Shown piece by piece: positions 12,985 through 25,145 of a stretch of 64,000 nucleotides of DNA. The notes beneath the pieces are model-generated. The model searched no databases. It saw only the letters and a program-made list of their open reading frames with translations, and was not told where the DNA came from. This DNA is from Hedera helix. Lineage: Eukaryota > Streptophyta > Magnoliopsida > Apiales > Araliaceae. Where the stretch lies: positions 6,389,501-6,453,500 of the forward strand of contig OX359275.1 in NCBI GenBank assembly GCA_947179155.2, in the 5' to 3' direction. The translations under genes were made by a program, and so were the position numbers. Position 1 is the first letter of the stretch. The number at the start of each line of letters is the position of its first letter.

Positions 12985-13371
12985 TCATGGATCAAAAATA
13001 TTAAACTTAACAATTTCACCACCAAACTCCATTGTCAATGTACCATTATGAACATCGATCTTAGTCTTAGATGTCTTTAAGAAAGGTCTTCCTAACAAAA
13101 TAGGAGCATTTGGATCACCATTCTCCATATCAAGCACATAAAAATTAGCAAAAAAAATTAAATTATTTACTTGCACAAGAACATCATCTACTATATCCTT
13201 AGGATAAGCGTTAGATCTATTAGCCAACTGAATCACAGTACAAGTTCTATTCAAAGGTTCAAGTTTTAAAGAAGCATATATAGAATATGACATGACATTA
13301 ATGGATGCTCCTAAGTCTAACATGGTTTTTTCCAATCTAGTGTGACCTATCTTGCAAGGGATAGTAAACAT
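12985..13371 (-). pseudogene. Retropepsin (aspartic protease) of the Athila-like element
   Basis: A 128-codon open stretch with the active-site region LDLGASINVMSYSIY, the D-L-G-A form common in this gypsy lineage in place of D-S/T-G-A, and the flap/helix region ILLGRPFLKTSKTKID. It would cleave the Gag-Pol precursor. It is in the same frame as the gag linker at 13486-13902 but separated by stops, so it is a relic. It ends with degenerate sequence and no RT follows. Confidence 0.85.
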
Positions 13372-13485
13372 TCATGGATCTTGACATTTAGTAGGGAGTT
13401 TTCTTTGAATTATTACCGACACATTCTTTCCTACTTGTACATTTTTATATCTTTTAAGTGCTTGTTTTCTCTTGTGTGTACACAA

Positions 13486-15068
13486 TTATTTCAGAAATCT
13501 AGCAAAACGAGGTACTTGTTTAATAGCATCTAACAATGAAATATTTACCTCGCATTTACGGAAAGTTTTATATAAATCTGAATTTTTCTCATCCTTTCTT
13601 TTTTCGGTTAAAGCAAGAGAAAAATGGGGTACCGGTTTATAGTCAGAAAGAGGTGAAAATTTATGCTTAATGGTACCATTGTCACCTAGAATATTGTCGT
13701 CCTTCTTACTGCTTTCTGCTTCTGTGTTGTCCACTTCTGGTTTGCTTTGCTCTTTTGGTGCATAATATGTCTTTTCCGGAGTTTCTATCTTTTTACCACT
13801 TCTCAACGTGATTGTACTAACAATTGCTTTTGGATTCATCACCGTTTGAGAGGGTAATTTTTCAGAACCTTGTGCCTCTAATCGACTGATTACAGTTGCC
13901 ATTTATCTCATATGTGTTTCTAAATTCTGCATATTTGCCTTCGTTTTCTGTTAAAATTGCAAATAGTTAGTGCTAAGTTGTTTAACTATATCCTCTAAAG
14001 AAATATTAGAATGAGATGATTGGCCCTGTTGTTTGTTGGGATACGGCTGCTTGTATTGTTGGTGGCTTGAGAAATTTTAAGTCGCAGACGAATTCCCTTG
14101 GTGATTTCCATAGCCGAAATTAGGATGATCTCTCTAACCTGAGTTGTACATGTTCGAGTAAGGATCATATCTCATTTGTGGTTGATCAGGGAAACCGCCT
14201 GCTGCATTCACTTGTTCATAGGACTCTTCTTGAAGAGTGGGGCACATATCCGTCGGATGTCATACTATTGCACAAATTTCTCAAGCTTTCACTTGTTGTG
14301 TATTACCTATAGCCATTTGACGAATAAAAGAGGTTAGACTATCAATTTGTTGCTTCAGTGAAGAAATATTTACCTTATTAACATTCTTGGATGAAAAATC
14401 AAGCCTAGTGCCAAATTGTTGGGAATTAGCAGCCGTGTTTGCAATTACGTTCCTTACAGTTTTGGGAGTTTTGTCTAGCAAAGCTCCTCCACTAACAGCA
14501 TCGATCATGCTCCTATCGGTAGACATGAGTCCTTCATAAAAATATTGAATAAAGAGTTGCTTGCTAATTTGATGGTGGGGACAACTTGCACATAATTTCT
14601 TAAACTGTTCCCAATACTCGTAGAGGGATTCTCTATTGTTCTGTCTCACACCACAAATGTCTTTTATGATATTGGTTGCTCGTGAAACGGGAAAATATTT
14701 TTCCAAGATAGCCTTTTCATCTCTTCCTATGTGGTGATGCTTCCGGAGGGTAGGTAGTAGAGCCAATCCTTAGCCAAATCTTTCAAGGAAAATGGAAAAG
14801 CTCTTAAATTGATTTGCTCTTCAGTCACTCCAGAAGGTTTCAGACTTGTGCATACCATATGAAATTCCTTTAAATGTTTGTGAGGATCTTCACCTGCAAG
14901 GCCATGAAAATTGGGCAATAGATGTATTAGACCAGATTTTAATTCAAAGGAAGTGTTAGCATTTAAATTAGAAAAAGTTATGCTTAAAGGTTGATGATTC
15001 AAATCAGGGGTCGCAAGCTTTTTCAAAGTTCGATTTCTAACCATGATTTTCATCCTTAACCTGCACAA
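13486..15068 (-). pseudogene. gag of the Athila-like element (broken)
   Basis: This would encode the particle-forming capsid/nucleocapsid protein. The N-terminal part (14727-15068) holds the retrotransposon gag core start (HLLPNFHGLAGEDPHKHLKEF). The frame is cut by TAG at 14727-14729 and then shifts; the core continues at 14281-14766 (YEYWEQFKKLCASCPHHQI). A degenerate CCHC knuckle follows near 14220-14280 (CAIV, stop, HPTDMC), with a Cys apparently lost, then a linker (13486-13902) leading to protease. There are several stops between segments. The start at 15068 is uncertain. Confidence 0.85.
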
Positions 15069-15180
15069 CTCAAATAAAATATGAGAACTAGAAAAATATA
15101 AAATCTAAAATAAATAAATAAATAAATAAATTACTAAATTAAAATAAAATTTACAAAAGCACCAAAATAAATAAAATCAG

Positions 15181-15199
15181 TTCCTCGGCAACGGCGCCA
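15181..15199 (-). promoter_or_regulatory. Primer binding site (tRNA-Asp type)
   Basis: On the minus strand TGGCGCCGTTGCCGAGGAA lies just inside the 5' LTR end, which starts TGGTATGC at 15205 on the plus strand. TGGCGCCGTTGCC is the tRNA-Asp-type primer site typical of Athila and related elements. Confidence 0.8.
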
Positions 15200-16631
15200 A
15201 AATTTGGTATGCTGTCGCAGGCACCCAAAAATAAAATCTTACTTTGGAAAATAAATATGTAGTACTGTAAGTAAGAGTCAATCCTACAGAGAATGATTAA
15301 TTTAATTTTATATTTTCGTAAACCAAAATTGGGGGGTTTTTAATTAAAGAAATAATTTAAATAAAATTAACTAAAGTAATTATGCAAGTAATTTAATGAA
15401 ATAAATAAGAAGAAAAAGCCTTGGTTTAAGTTAACATCCATCATCAAGAATTTACAAATCAATTAATATGTTGAACATTCGCCGTAGAAAGAACTACTCG
15501 CAGGTGGAATTATTTTTCTCCTCTCTCCTTAATTTTAGTTAAGTAGACACGCGTTCTAAATTACCCTTACTACTAAACAACCTCTGACACGTGCTAAAGA
15601 TTTATTTTAATAGCAGCTTTAAGAATTAGAGAGATTTGCATTTAATTTAGATGAACATTCTTCCTAAGATAAAATAATCTTTTGATCTGCAAAATAAATA
15701 TTAAACTTAGTTGCTTCACCAACAGCATTAGATTAATACGAATAATAAACTAGTATGCATCATAGCAATTAAACAAATCAATCATAAAAATTAAGCACAG
15801 AAGAATATTCAATACTCAAAATATAAACTGAACAATTAAAATAAATTAGATCTCACAGTGTATAAATCTTGATAGCTTCAATCACTTAAACCAAGAAGAA
15901 TAATTTAGCCACACATCGCAATAAAAAACACTAAAGAATAAAAAAGAGAATTTTTCTAGTAAAAGTTGTATATCCATTGTGTATCTCAAGCCCTCTATTT
16001 ATAGGCTAGATAATCCTCCTAACCCTAATAGGATTTAATGTGATGCCCCCAAATTCAGGTCCTAATCCCCCGAATCCGGTCATCACGATCTAATACAAAC
16101 ATTCACCTCTAAACAATATACAATAACTAAATACGAAAAAATAAACATATGTTGTTTATGCAAAAGGTGTTACTAGTCGCAAGATACGGTAACCTTATAA
16201 CAAAAGTACTCAAATACCCTTAATAAAGCACTTAGGGTTTACATTACATAACAAGTAATTTAGCTAAACAAATAAACTAAAGACTGTCTCTTAAAGTCTA
16301 TCACTTCAGTTTTCCTTTACCCTTGTTCTTCCCAGATGACTCGGGTTTAGTTGCAAAAGAGTTCATGATATAGCAAGGGTGAGCAATTAGTTTGCTCAAC
16401 AAGTTCAAATAGCAACGTGAGATAATATATCATGAATGAAAAGGATAACTGAAACAATTCAACAATATGAAAAACATAAGCAAAAATAATGATTTGTTTT
16501 TAGAATCAAAATAGTCAAATAGCTAGACTATGAACTACAAACTTCCACTGTAGTCAACAGCTGGTTCACCCAATGGTTACTACCAGAAATACGTACTTTT
16601 GGGGATCAGCCTCTCGTACACTATGTGTATG

Positions 16632-18165
16632 TGTAGACACCCAAATTTTGCACTTTTGTACTAACCCTGACAGGATGGCAGAATCGTCATTTGACCCGAC
16701 GAGCGAAAAGGAAGATGGACCCCAACACGAAGCCACCCCAACAACTTACGGTCAAAGCCGTCACAGCAAACAACGAGCATCAGGCAAGGCAAACGACTGA
16801 TCCAGAAGAACCTGATTGGATCACCAAAGAAGACTAATGGCCACTACGCTTACGATGTTCGGGGGTCTCGCTCCCCGGTGAGCGAGCGGCTGCCCAACTC
16901 GCCGGTGAGCTGGCGGTGGTAACAGCCTTCCGAAATAATACATCAGGTAACAGCCTTCCGAAATAATACAGCAAAAAATGACGATTTAAGACCGCGTGGC
17001 ACAGAAATCGAAAAAAGGAAGCCAGACAGCCGCGGATGCATCTGCGGCCAACGACTTTCGGGGTTTCACACGGCTCGAGGGCGGCACACGGCAGCCGAGG
17101 CGACGGCTCAGACGGCCACAGCAGGCCCAGCCGCAGATGCATCTGCGACTGCCTCCGATCAGCTATACATTGCCATTTCCGCGTCCGAGAGCGAGGAGAG
17201 AAGAAATTTTGAAGATTTTAGAGAGAGAAAAATGGCGGAATAGAGAGAGAAACCTTCGGGTTTGGTCAAAAAGTGTGAGATTTCTTCTCCTTTTGTTCAA
17301 TCTTCATGCTATACCTTGTATTCTACATTCAATTTGAGTGCTAGTGCGTGATTTCTATCAATATCAAGGCAAAAATTTTGATATCTTTCTTAGTGTTGGT
17401 GCATTTTGTAGATCTATTAGATTTAATATTTCATCTTGCTTTAGTAGTGTAATCGATGAATATTTGTGTATTTGTGCATTTGTTGGGTGGATCTACTGTT
17501 AGATCCGAAAATATTTGGTACATTGGTATTTAAGTAGTTTGATTCGGTCTATTTTAAAGTTAGATCCAATGTAGTCAATATATTGTAGATCTATGGATTA
17601 GGGACGGTTAGAGAGGATTTATGGCGGATGGAATCTCCTCCTAACCTCCCGATGATATCCCTTTAGTTTATTTTATAATTTTTACGTATGTAGCGATGGC
17701 GATGCGCTTTTATTGTAAATATGTAAATTTTTGGGCCTTAAAGCGATGTTGAATCGAAAATCGGGTTTAAGGCCCCGTGATAATGAAATATGTGATTGTG
17801 GGCGTTTGGGGCTATTTAGACGGCTTACATGCCCACAAATAGCTCCAACGTTATTTTGATGCTTGGTTTTCCCTTTCGACATGAGAAAACGAATTTTTGA
17901 ATGAAAAGATAAAGATTTTCATAAAATCAATCAAAGTAGGATATTAGATCACTCGTAGGCTAAATAAAATTGTAAGTGTCGGATGAGCTCTATTCCTATT
18001 TGACGAAGGGTTTGAAAAATATGTTTTACAAATATCATCGGTTTTATTATCGAAACAAAAAAGCAAAAAAAATGAACTTTTCGATTAAGTCAAATCCTTC
18101 GTGCATAGGGTTAACGAGATTCTGAAGCACTTTCAAAGTAAAGCATTTCAACGACATTCATTTAG

Positions 18166-18205
<40 letters not shown>

Positions 18206-18579
18206 TTTTAGGATTTAAAAGGATAGGAAAACATCAAGATAGCGATAACCGTGTTTCACGGAAGTCGGGGGGTGCCTAACACCTTCCCCTCGCTTAAGCA
18301 AGCCCCCGAACTCTATGAATCTCGGTTTACGGACCAATTGAATCGGAGTCACGTATGAGCCAGCGATTGCGAAAACAAAAATTCGGATGAGTTGGTACAT
18401 CCATTTCAAAATAATACCAACTGGCGACTCTGGTCAATTGGCTCATTAAAAAACGACCTTTCAAAACACCGTCGACACTAAACCGACCCTTTTCAAAATC
18501 ACATTTAATTCAAAAGGCTAAAATTGGAAAGGGCATTTAATTATTAAAAAACGAAACGGCGAAAATCCCGGCGTCGACA
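16632..18579 (+). mobile_element. Solo LTR of an Ogre/Tat-type element
   Basis: It begins TGTAGACACCC, ends GGCGTCGACA and is flanked by a perfect 5-bp duplication GTATG (16627-16631 and 18580-18584). The same termini bound the LTR at 49312-54995 in the opposite orientation. Length is 1948 bp with no internal region. The GC-rich stretch 16840-17160 has repeated CAGATGCATCTGCG-type palindromic words (17030-17045, 17130-17150). Open frames through it are not genes. Confidence 0.9.
18167..18202. repeat. (CA)n microsatellite
   Basis: 18 CA units inside the Ogre-type solo LTR. Confidence 0.95.
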
Positions 18580-19489
18580 GTATGCATAATATTAAATTTT
18601 TTAGGGTTGTATCTTATATTAGATACATGGGTTACTCCCTTATACTAAAGGGGTGTTCATATCGGTCCAAGAATCTGCACCTCCAATGGTTTGTATAGCT
18701 TTTAAAATATTGAACATAAATGGCTAGCCGAACAATAGCTTAGACCTAACTTTGAGCCGTTCTTTAAACAATAAAACTTTAAGTAAGGTACAAGTCAAAG
18801 ACTGTACAAGCTCAAATGCACCAAGTGCGAATAACAATAATATCGACGTGGAATAATTGTGAAGTAACTAAACCACTTAAAGCATACTTGGAATTTTAAT
18901 TCAAGCTTAAATAAATAACTTGCTCAATGAAATAAGTTTAGAGATAAGGAACTTGTCTGTCTGCTCAACTACAATTAGCGTCTAGCTTTAATTAACTTGA
19001 TTGGAAGGACCTAACATTAATAAAGTTGGTCTAACAATTAACACTGTGTATAATGGTATGTATACACTTACTAAGACTATTCAACTAGCACAGAAGTCAA
19101 ACACATAACACACGTATTCATCATATTATCATTAACCCTTTAGATAATTAATCAAACTTAGGTTGATGATTTAAAAATTTAACTAAGATTTTCTTAAGTG
19201 TTAAACACTCATTAAACTTCAAAACAATTTTTTATAATTACTTAATTAATACACTATTAAATACCTTATGTTTTATAACCTCAACCTCCTTTAATTACCA
19301 ATTAATTTTTAATTAAATAGTAATTAACTAATTGCCTTTGGTTGTAAAAAAAAACAACTATTATGTTTACCTATTATTTGATGGTTAATTGAATAACAAT
19401 TAATTAAATGATAAATCTTATATATTTTGGATTGTCATTGATAACCGATTCAAAAGTTTTCTGCTCTCTTATCGTCGGGTGAAACATCA

Positions 19490-19846
19490 CTCTACGATTT
19501 GTTCTGTCTGCCTTAGTAGACTTATTCTACGAATCATATGGTCTGTCTCAGCAACTCATTCGACGAACAAATGTAGCTCTATGATCGGAGTGATCTCACC
19601 CTACGATCACTGTGCAATGGCCGAGACTTGACCGAGTCTACTCTACGATAGCCGAGGGCTTGGCCGAGGCCACTCTACGATCTGCACGACACATGCTGAG
19701 ACGACTCTACGATCATCGAGTGAAATTCTATGTTCGACATAATCTACTCTACGATCGCCGAGAATATTCTACGTTTCCCAACAATGATGTTAATTGTTTA
19801 CATGTGAGCTCTATGATCAGAGTGCGTTCACTCTACGATCGTAGAG
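19490..19846. repeat. CTCTACGATC box array in a solo LTR
   Basis: Boxes lie at 19490, 19577 (CTCTATGATC), 19599 (CCCTACGATC), 19641, 19673, 19705, 19747, 19809 (CTCTATGATC) and 19831, plus weaker TTCTACG forms at 19525 and 19767. The last extends to CTCTACGATCGTAGAG (19831-19846), a perfect 16-bp palindrome. Spacing is irregular (about 20-90 bp), so it is not a simple tandem repeat. Several boxes are followed by GCCGAG or CATCGAG. A 101-codon frame across it has no recognisable domain. Confidence 0.75.
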
Positions 19847-21884
19847 TTCACACTACCATTTACCGGAAACTTAATAACGCCTATATCCGAGGTTCTATAA
19901 CTCCGATTGACCTCTAGTCGGTATTGTTAGTTTCGTATCTTCTTAAAATAAAATTTTCCATCATTGGATCGTTTATTTGGACAAGGTTTGGCCACTGAAA
20001 GTGGCCAAACAGCCGGCTGTCAGTGCGGTTTCTCTAACAGCGGGGTCTTTTACTAAAGAAATCATAACTCTCTCATTTTAAATCGGATTTTGGTCAATCA
20101 AGTTGGAGGATCTTCGTATTTAAAATTTCTATCTCCCAGAGTTGACGGATCATAAATCCAATTTATGGATCGTGAACAGTAACTTTGGGAGCGGACTGTC
20201 CAGATTTGGACTTTCCAGAAAGCTTGATTTCCAAAGTTTGAACGTGTTTTCCAACATTAAAGCTTAAAACACATGCGTTAAACTCGTGATAAACTATATA
20301 AACATACATAGTATGATTTTAACTATACAAATCATTATGTTAATATTTTTAACATAAAATGGAAAGAAAAAGTAAAACTAGGATTTTAAAAGAAATAAGG
20401 ATTTATACCTAGATTTGGTGGCTATTTTCCTCCTTCTCCCAAAGTAGGTGGTGAATGGCATGAACAACACTAACTTCTCCTTCTTCCTCTTTAATCTCTC
20501 AAAATATTTACTCTCACAAAGATTTATCTCTCAACTTTTCTAGCTTATCTCTAGAACTTGATAAATAAAGAAGAAGAGAAATGATTAACAAGACACCAAC
20601 ACTTGCACGTATACTCCTAAAAATATTAGATACACATATTATATCTAATAATCTAGACCATCATGAAACCTATCTTGGAGACTTGCACAAGTGAGCTTAA
20701 GGACTAGAGTAGTTGAGCTTCCCATGCCAAAAGGACAACACTAATTCCAAAACAAGTAAAATAATACTTTAAAATAAATGAATTTTAAAATATACCACTC
20801 CCTCACTCATCCCTTGTCGGCAACAAAGGGATTTTAGGCCAAAAAGGATTGTACTTTTAATAGTCTTTAATTTACTACATTAATTGATATAATTCCCAAG
20901 AATTCATTCCAATTTGGACGCATTAATTTATTAAAGAAAACAAATACTAGCATTCCATCTCTCCTCATCTTATACATGGCAGGTGCAAGGATTTGTGTCC
21001 CAAAAGATTGTCACATGCTAACTCCTTTAATAAATAATAAGTTACACAATTAATTCCAAGTGGGCTCATGCTTTGGACTTCATTTAATATCCCAAAGGAC
21101 TCCTATTAAATGACTTGGACTATTATTTAGTCAAGTCCATTTAATTTATTATCGGACTATTTAATATAACCCAATGATAAGTTATTAATTTTGTTACACA
21201 TTAATTATTCAATCCATGATTAAATAAATAATTAGATTGACTAAATAATTAAATACTCTAACCTATTAGTATTAAATTACTAAATGGACTAATAAATATT
21301 ATTCTTAATATTTCACATTGTTTGTATTAATTAATAATCATATTAATTATATTAATTAATGTACAAAATTTAATTAACTCATTATATTCAATTTAATTGA
21401 ATATTTAATTAATTGACAACTTATCAATTCTTTTAATATTAAAACTTTAGGGTTTGCTCACTAATTTAATTAAACTATTAGTGACTCCCTTTAATTAACT
21501 CTAGAAATTAATCACATAATCATTTAATCACGTAATTAATTAATCACACAGAAATATTTAAATAACCTCGTAAAACTAACTTATTAGAAATTAATAATGA
21601 CGTGAAAATTCTAGGACATTACATTTATTATTTTCAAACCCTAATAGGATTTAAAATATAAATAAAATAAATATAAAATTCTTATTTTATTTCCTTTTCC
21701 TAATTGTGTTTGGCTTTGTAATTTATTTATGGCTATTAAATCTTTCGCTGGAATCACACGCGTAATAAAGCAACAAGCTACTGAATGAAATAAATTGGCC
21801 AAGGATGGGACCCATGTGCATGAAGAGATAGGAAATAAGTTGCAGCCATTGGCCCACGCACTTGCTCATTTTTTCTGTGTCAGC

Positions 21885-22020
21885 CGCTACCGCGCATTGC
21901 ATTTTTAATCTTGCACAGTTGACTGTGCATTGCGCGGTCCACTGCTTCTGCTGCTCCACCAAATGCCAAACGACGTCGTGCCTTGCCCAGCTACTTCTGA
22001 TCCCTTGCGCGCATGGCACA
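21885..22020 (-). repeat. GC-rich palindrome cassette in the Athila-like 5' LTR
   Basis: This is the counterpart of 10905-11035. It has CCGCGCATTGC, TGCATTGCGCGGTCC, CAAATGCCAAACGACGTCGTGCC (CGACGTCG core better preserved than in the 3' LTR) and TTGCGCGCATGG. Confidence 0.65.
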
Positions 22021-22242
22021 ACCATTCTAGCTTTCAGATTTTTACGATTATGCCCCTACACTTGATTTTCTTACAAAATAAAATTAAAAATAATATAAAC
22101 ATAATAAAAATAATATAAAATTACTACAAATAATAAAAATGTATAAAATTAAATAAATTACCTAAAACACTAAAAATACTTAAAAATTCACAAATAATTA
22201 AGCATAAAATACATAATAAATAGACATAAAATCTACTTATCA

Positions 22243-23070
22243 GTTATATATACTATTGCGTAACTTTACCGCACATTGTATAACCTAGGTGTTATAAACC
22301 AAATTATCATATAACCATACACATAACATGTTTACATTTTACAACTTAGTATACATCATAGATTAGTTTATATATACACCACATCAAGACTTCATTAATT
22401 AAAACAATTATTTTTCAAAAATCTGTAGGTTCAGCGTTGGAGGCGCTGAATTTATACTGATTTTAGCTCTAGCAGCACTAAACTCTAAAGTAGAATTTTC
22501 ATAATTCTCAGTTTTTTTCTTATTTTCATAGCTACTTTGGAAGATCATAACTTTTAAACACTACATCCAATTACCTTCAAATTTGGACACAATTAGGATG
22601 ACACTACATAATATTTTAGAAAAATATTACATATCCAAAATAGCTTCTTTAAGTTATACTTTCATAGGATCGAAAGTACGCATTTAATACATTTTCTAAT
22701 TTGAAACTAGTTTGCTAGAAATCTTTCAAAAACAATTTGGATCTATTTTAAAACACTCATATGACTTGAGTTAACATATAACTCATGTATACACATATAA
22801 TTTCAACAATGAACACTTCGTTCCTAAGTTTTAACAAAATAGCCTTCATTGAGGCATTTTTATAAACATCTAGCATGCATGGTTTTAAAACTCTTGTTTC
22901 AATAAAACTCAAGCATATAATCACATAACCTCATTCCAGTAATCCCACCATATACTTTGGAATCCTTCATGATTCCCCATCAAACAATCCTCCCATAACA
23001 ATAATTCACCTCAATTTATAATAAACCAACTAATTCTATGACTTGAATAAGGAAATTAGCTTTATACCTT
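22243..23070. other. Non-coding DNA upstream of the 247-bp repeats
   Basis: No gene. A short hairpin word TTCAGCGTTGGAGGCGCTGAA lies near 22430-22451. The style resembles LTR or untranslated sequence but I see no element termini. Confidence 0.4.
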
Positions 23071-24057
23071 TCTTTGTTGTGTAGTTGAGAAGAAAGTTGT
23101 TAAATCCTTATCCTTGATTGAATTAGATTATATCAATTGATGAACTTGCTTCTAACTCCTCTTCAACTCCAGCTTATAGCCTTAATTCCTACTAATTTTC
23201 TTTAGTTTTGGTAGAGTTTTGCATAAAACTTGTGGTTCTTATGTTTATGGTTTAAGAACTTAGTGAAATGAAGAACGAAATTTTTTTGGAGAAGGAATGT
23301 TAATTCCTGCATATTTTCTTTGCTATGTAGCTGAAAAGAAACTTGTTAAATCCTTATCCTTGATTGAATTAGATTATATCACTTGATGAACTTGCTTCCA
23401 ACTCTTCTTCAACTCCAGCTTATAGCCTTAATTCCTACTAGTTTTCTTTAGTTTTGGTAGTGTTTTGCATAAAACTTGTGGTTCTTATGTTTATGGTTTA
23501 AGAACTTAGTGAAATGAAGAACGAAATTGTTTTTGGAGAAGGAATGTTGATTCCTACATATTTTCTTTGTTGTGTAGCTGAAAAAAAACTTGTTAAATCC
23601 TTATCCTTGATTGAATTAGATTATATCACTTGATGAACTTGCTTCCAACTCTTCTTCAACTTCAGCTTATAGCCTTAATTCCTACTAGTTTTCTTTAGTT
23701 TTGGTAGTGTTTTGCATAAAACTTGTGGTTCTTATGTTTATGGTTTAAGAACTTAATGAAATGAAGAACGAAATTGTTTTTAGAGAAGGAATGTTGATTC
23801 CTACATATTTTCTTTGTTGTGTAGGTGAAAAAAAACTTGTTAAATCCTTATCCTTGATTGAATTAGATTATATCACTTGATGAACTTGCTTCCAACTCCT
23901 CTTTAACTCCAGCTTATAGCCTTAATTCCTACTAGTTTTCTTTAGTTTTGGTAGAGTTTTGCATAAAAATGTTGGTTCTTATGTTTATGGTTTAAGAACT
24001 TAATGAAATGAAGAACGGAATTATTTTTGGAGAAGGAATGTTGATTCCTGTATATTT
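23071..24057. repeat. Four tandem copies of a 247-bp repeat
   Basis: Copies start at 23071, 23317, 23564 and 23811 (TCTTTGTTGTGTAG or a variant) and the last ends about 24057. They share the blocks CCTTGATTGAATTAGATTAT and AACTTGCTTCCAACTC and differ by a few bases each, the first being the most divergent. No ORF runs through a unit. There are no spacers, so it is not a CRISPR. Confidence 0.95.
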
Positions 24058-24245
24058 CCACTAATTGAGCTACTCACCATTTTCATCCCACTCACATGGA
24101 GTCATGTTAGGTGGCATCCTAATATAATACCCATGTAACTTATGCATTCCATTTAGTCAAGAATCAGCATACCTACATTATATGCATATACATTGCTCTC
24201 AGTATTCTCATATCACTTAGCCAACATGCATTGTTCTTAATTAGA

Positions 24246-24326
<81 letters not shown>
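24246..24326. repeat. (TG)n(TA)n microsatellite
   Basis: A run of TG units passes into about 30 TA units. The stretch 24058-24560 around it holds no gene. Confidence 0.95.
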
Positions 24327-24328
<2 letters not shown>

Positions 24329-24583
24329 AAGAGGGCAGAAGATAAAGAGAAAGGGATAGAACCATAAGTACGGGCTTTCACCACTCACCATACTGATGGG
24401 CTATGCAGATAGTGACCATGGCCTTATAGAACAGGGGGTTGACTACTCACAGATCATATTCATAAATAAAAACAGTAATAAAATTATAAGTATATTAATG
24501 CATGATGCAAGGGGAAGTAGGAAAGGGACCGCACAGTTGAATATATAAATTGAAATATAACAATAAATTACTGAATCATTGTG

Positions 24584-24589
24584 TTTATT
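24584..24589 (-). terminator. Poly(A) signal of the pararetrovirus
   Basis: AATAAA on the minus strand about 200 bp downstream of the TATA box, the arrangement used by pararetroviruses to end the terminally redundant pregenomic RNA. A six-base match alone is weak; the position supports it. Confidence 0.45.
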
Positions 24590-24784
24590 GAATCAGAAAA
24601 TATTTACATACAGGAAGCAAAATACATAAGCAGAAAATAAAACAATTAACTTGGTTACTAAACAGAAGGACACAGGAAACAGAGAAAAAACTTAAGATTA
24701 GTCAGAGAAGGAGCTCTGAGTCTTACGAAGTTTCTTGAAGGTTTCTGCCTAAGGTGGTGTATTGATTTCATGAGCAAGCCTTCC

Positions 24785-24791
24785 TTTTATA
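24785..24791 (-). promoter_or_regulatory. TATA box of the pararetrovirus promoter
   Basis: TATAAAA on the minus strand in the context TTCTATAAAAGGAAGGC, in the intergenic region after ORF2 where caulimovirids place the pregenomic RNA promoter. Transcription would start near 24755. The region 24800-25145 upstream would hold activating elements; I cannot identify specific ones. Confidence 0.6.
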
Positions 24792-25145
24792 GAACATGGA
24801 GTGAGCTGCTTACAACAATAATACGGGAATCTTACTATTACAGACTGAAAAATTACTTTTAAAAAGTAAAATGATTACAGACGCTTTACTATTGATGAAT
24901 AGTATAAACTTTTGACAAAATACAGACAACTTTTACTGTTTACTTTTTCTTTTGGAAGAAAAGCAGCACCTAGGAAACTTTCTTTTGACTTGGCGTGCAA
25001 AGGGCTGGGGACCATTAGCATTGGATGCTAAAGAAAGTGCTCGGGCATTGATGACTGGGGACCACAGAATATGGTGAAAAATCTAATTGTCGGCAGGGGC
25101 CGAAAATGACTAATGCTCACGGGAGCTAAATAGGAGCCATAGAGA

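Larger units (their letters stand above)
16039..21623 (-). mobile_element. Solo LTR of a chromovirus-type (Tekay/Del-like) element, nested in the Athila-like LTR
   Basis: On the plus strand it begins TGTGATGCCCCCAAATTC and ends CTAGGACATTACA, the same termini as the LTR of the chromovirus at 32385. Flanks are TTTAA (16034-16038) and TTTAT (21624-21628), a 5-bp duplication with one mismatch. It holds no internal domain, primer site or polypurine tract, so it is a solo LTR left by LTR-LTR recombination. Without the nested 16632-18579 insertion it is about 3.6 kb. It lacks the GC-rich palindrome cassette of its relatives and carries the CTCTACGATC array instead. Confidence 0.85.
10147..22242 (-). 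mobile_element. Athila/Tat-like Ty3/gypsy element with gag-protease only
   Basis: A minus-strand LTR retrotransposon. From high to low coordinate it has a 5' LTR (split by nested insertions), a primer site of the tRNA-Asp type, gag, protease, a non-coding tail, a polypurine tract and a 3' LTR cut off at 10147. The two LTRs align clearly, for example the CACGTGCTAAAGATTT block at about 10160 and 15592 and the GC-rich block at 10.9 kb and 21.9 kb. No reverse transcriptase, RNase H or integrase lies between protease and the polypurine tract, so the copy depended on helper proteins, like the gag-only elements described in plants. All ORFs are broken. Target duplication cannot be tested because the lower end is lost. 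Confidence 0.85.
15205..22242 (-). repeat. 5' LTR of the Athila-like element, interrupted
   Basis: LTR sequence runs 15205-16038 and resumes at 21624-22242. The intervening 5.6 kb is a nested solo LTR. The uninterrupted 3' LTR reads straight through the junction (CTAATATGATTTATTATTTCC near 10627), which defines the insertion point. Combined length is about 1.45 kb. Confidence 0.85.

Noticed and set aside
16573..17337. Frames of 75-113 codons on both strands
   Set aside because: They lie within LTR sequence, crossing the junction into the Ogre-type solo LTR; GC-rich DNA leaves frames open by chance.
19612..19917. 101-codon plus-strand frame
   Set aside because: It spans the CTCTACGATC array inside a solo LTR; the apparent repeat peptide is a by-product of the DNA boxes.
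23071..24057. CRISPR-like array
   Set aside because: The 247-bp units are contiguous with no spacers and the genome is eukaryotic.
24173..24391. 72-codon frame with repeated Ile-Tyr
   Set aside because: Translation of the (TA)n microsatellite.
23040..24480. Part of the pararetrovirus or its terminal repeat
   Set aside because: No similarity to the viral leader at 31.9-32.3 kb and no viral motifs could be seen.
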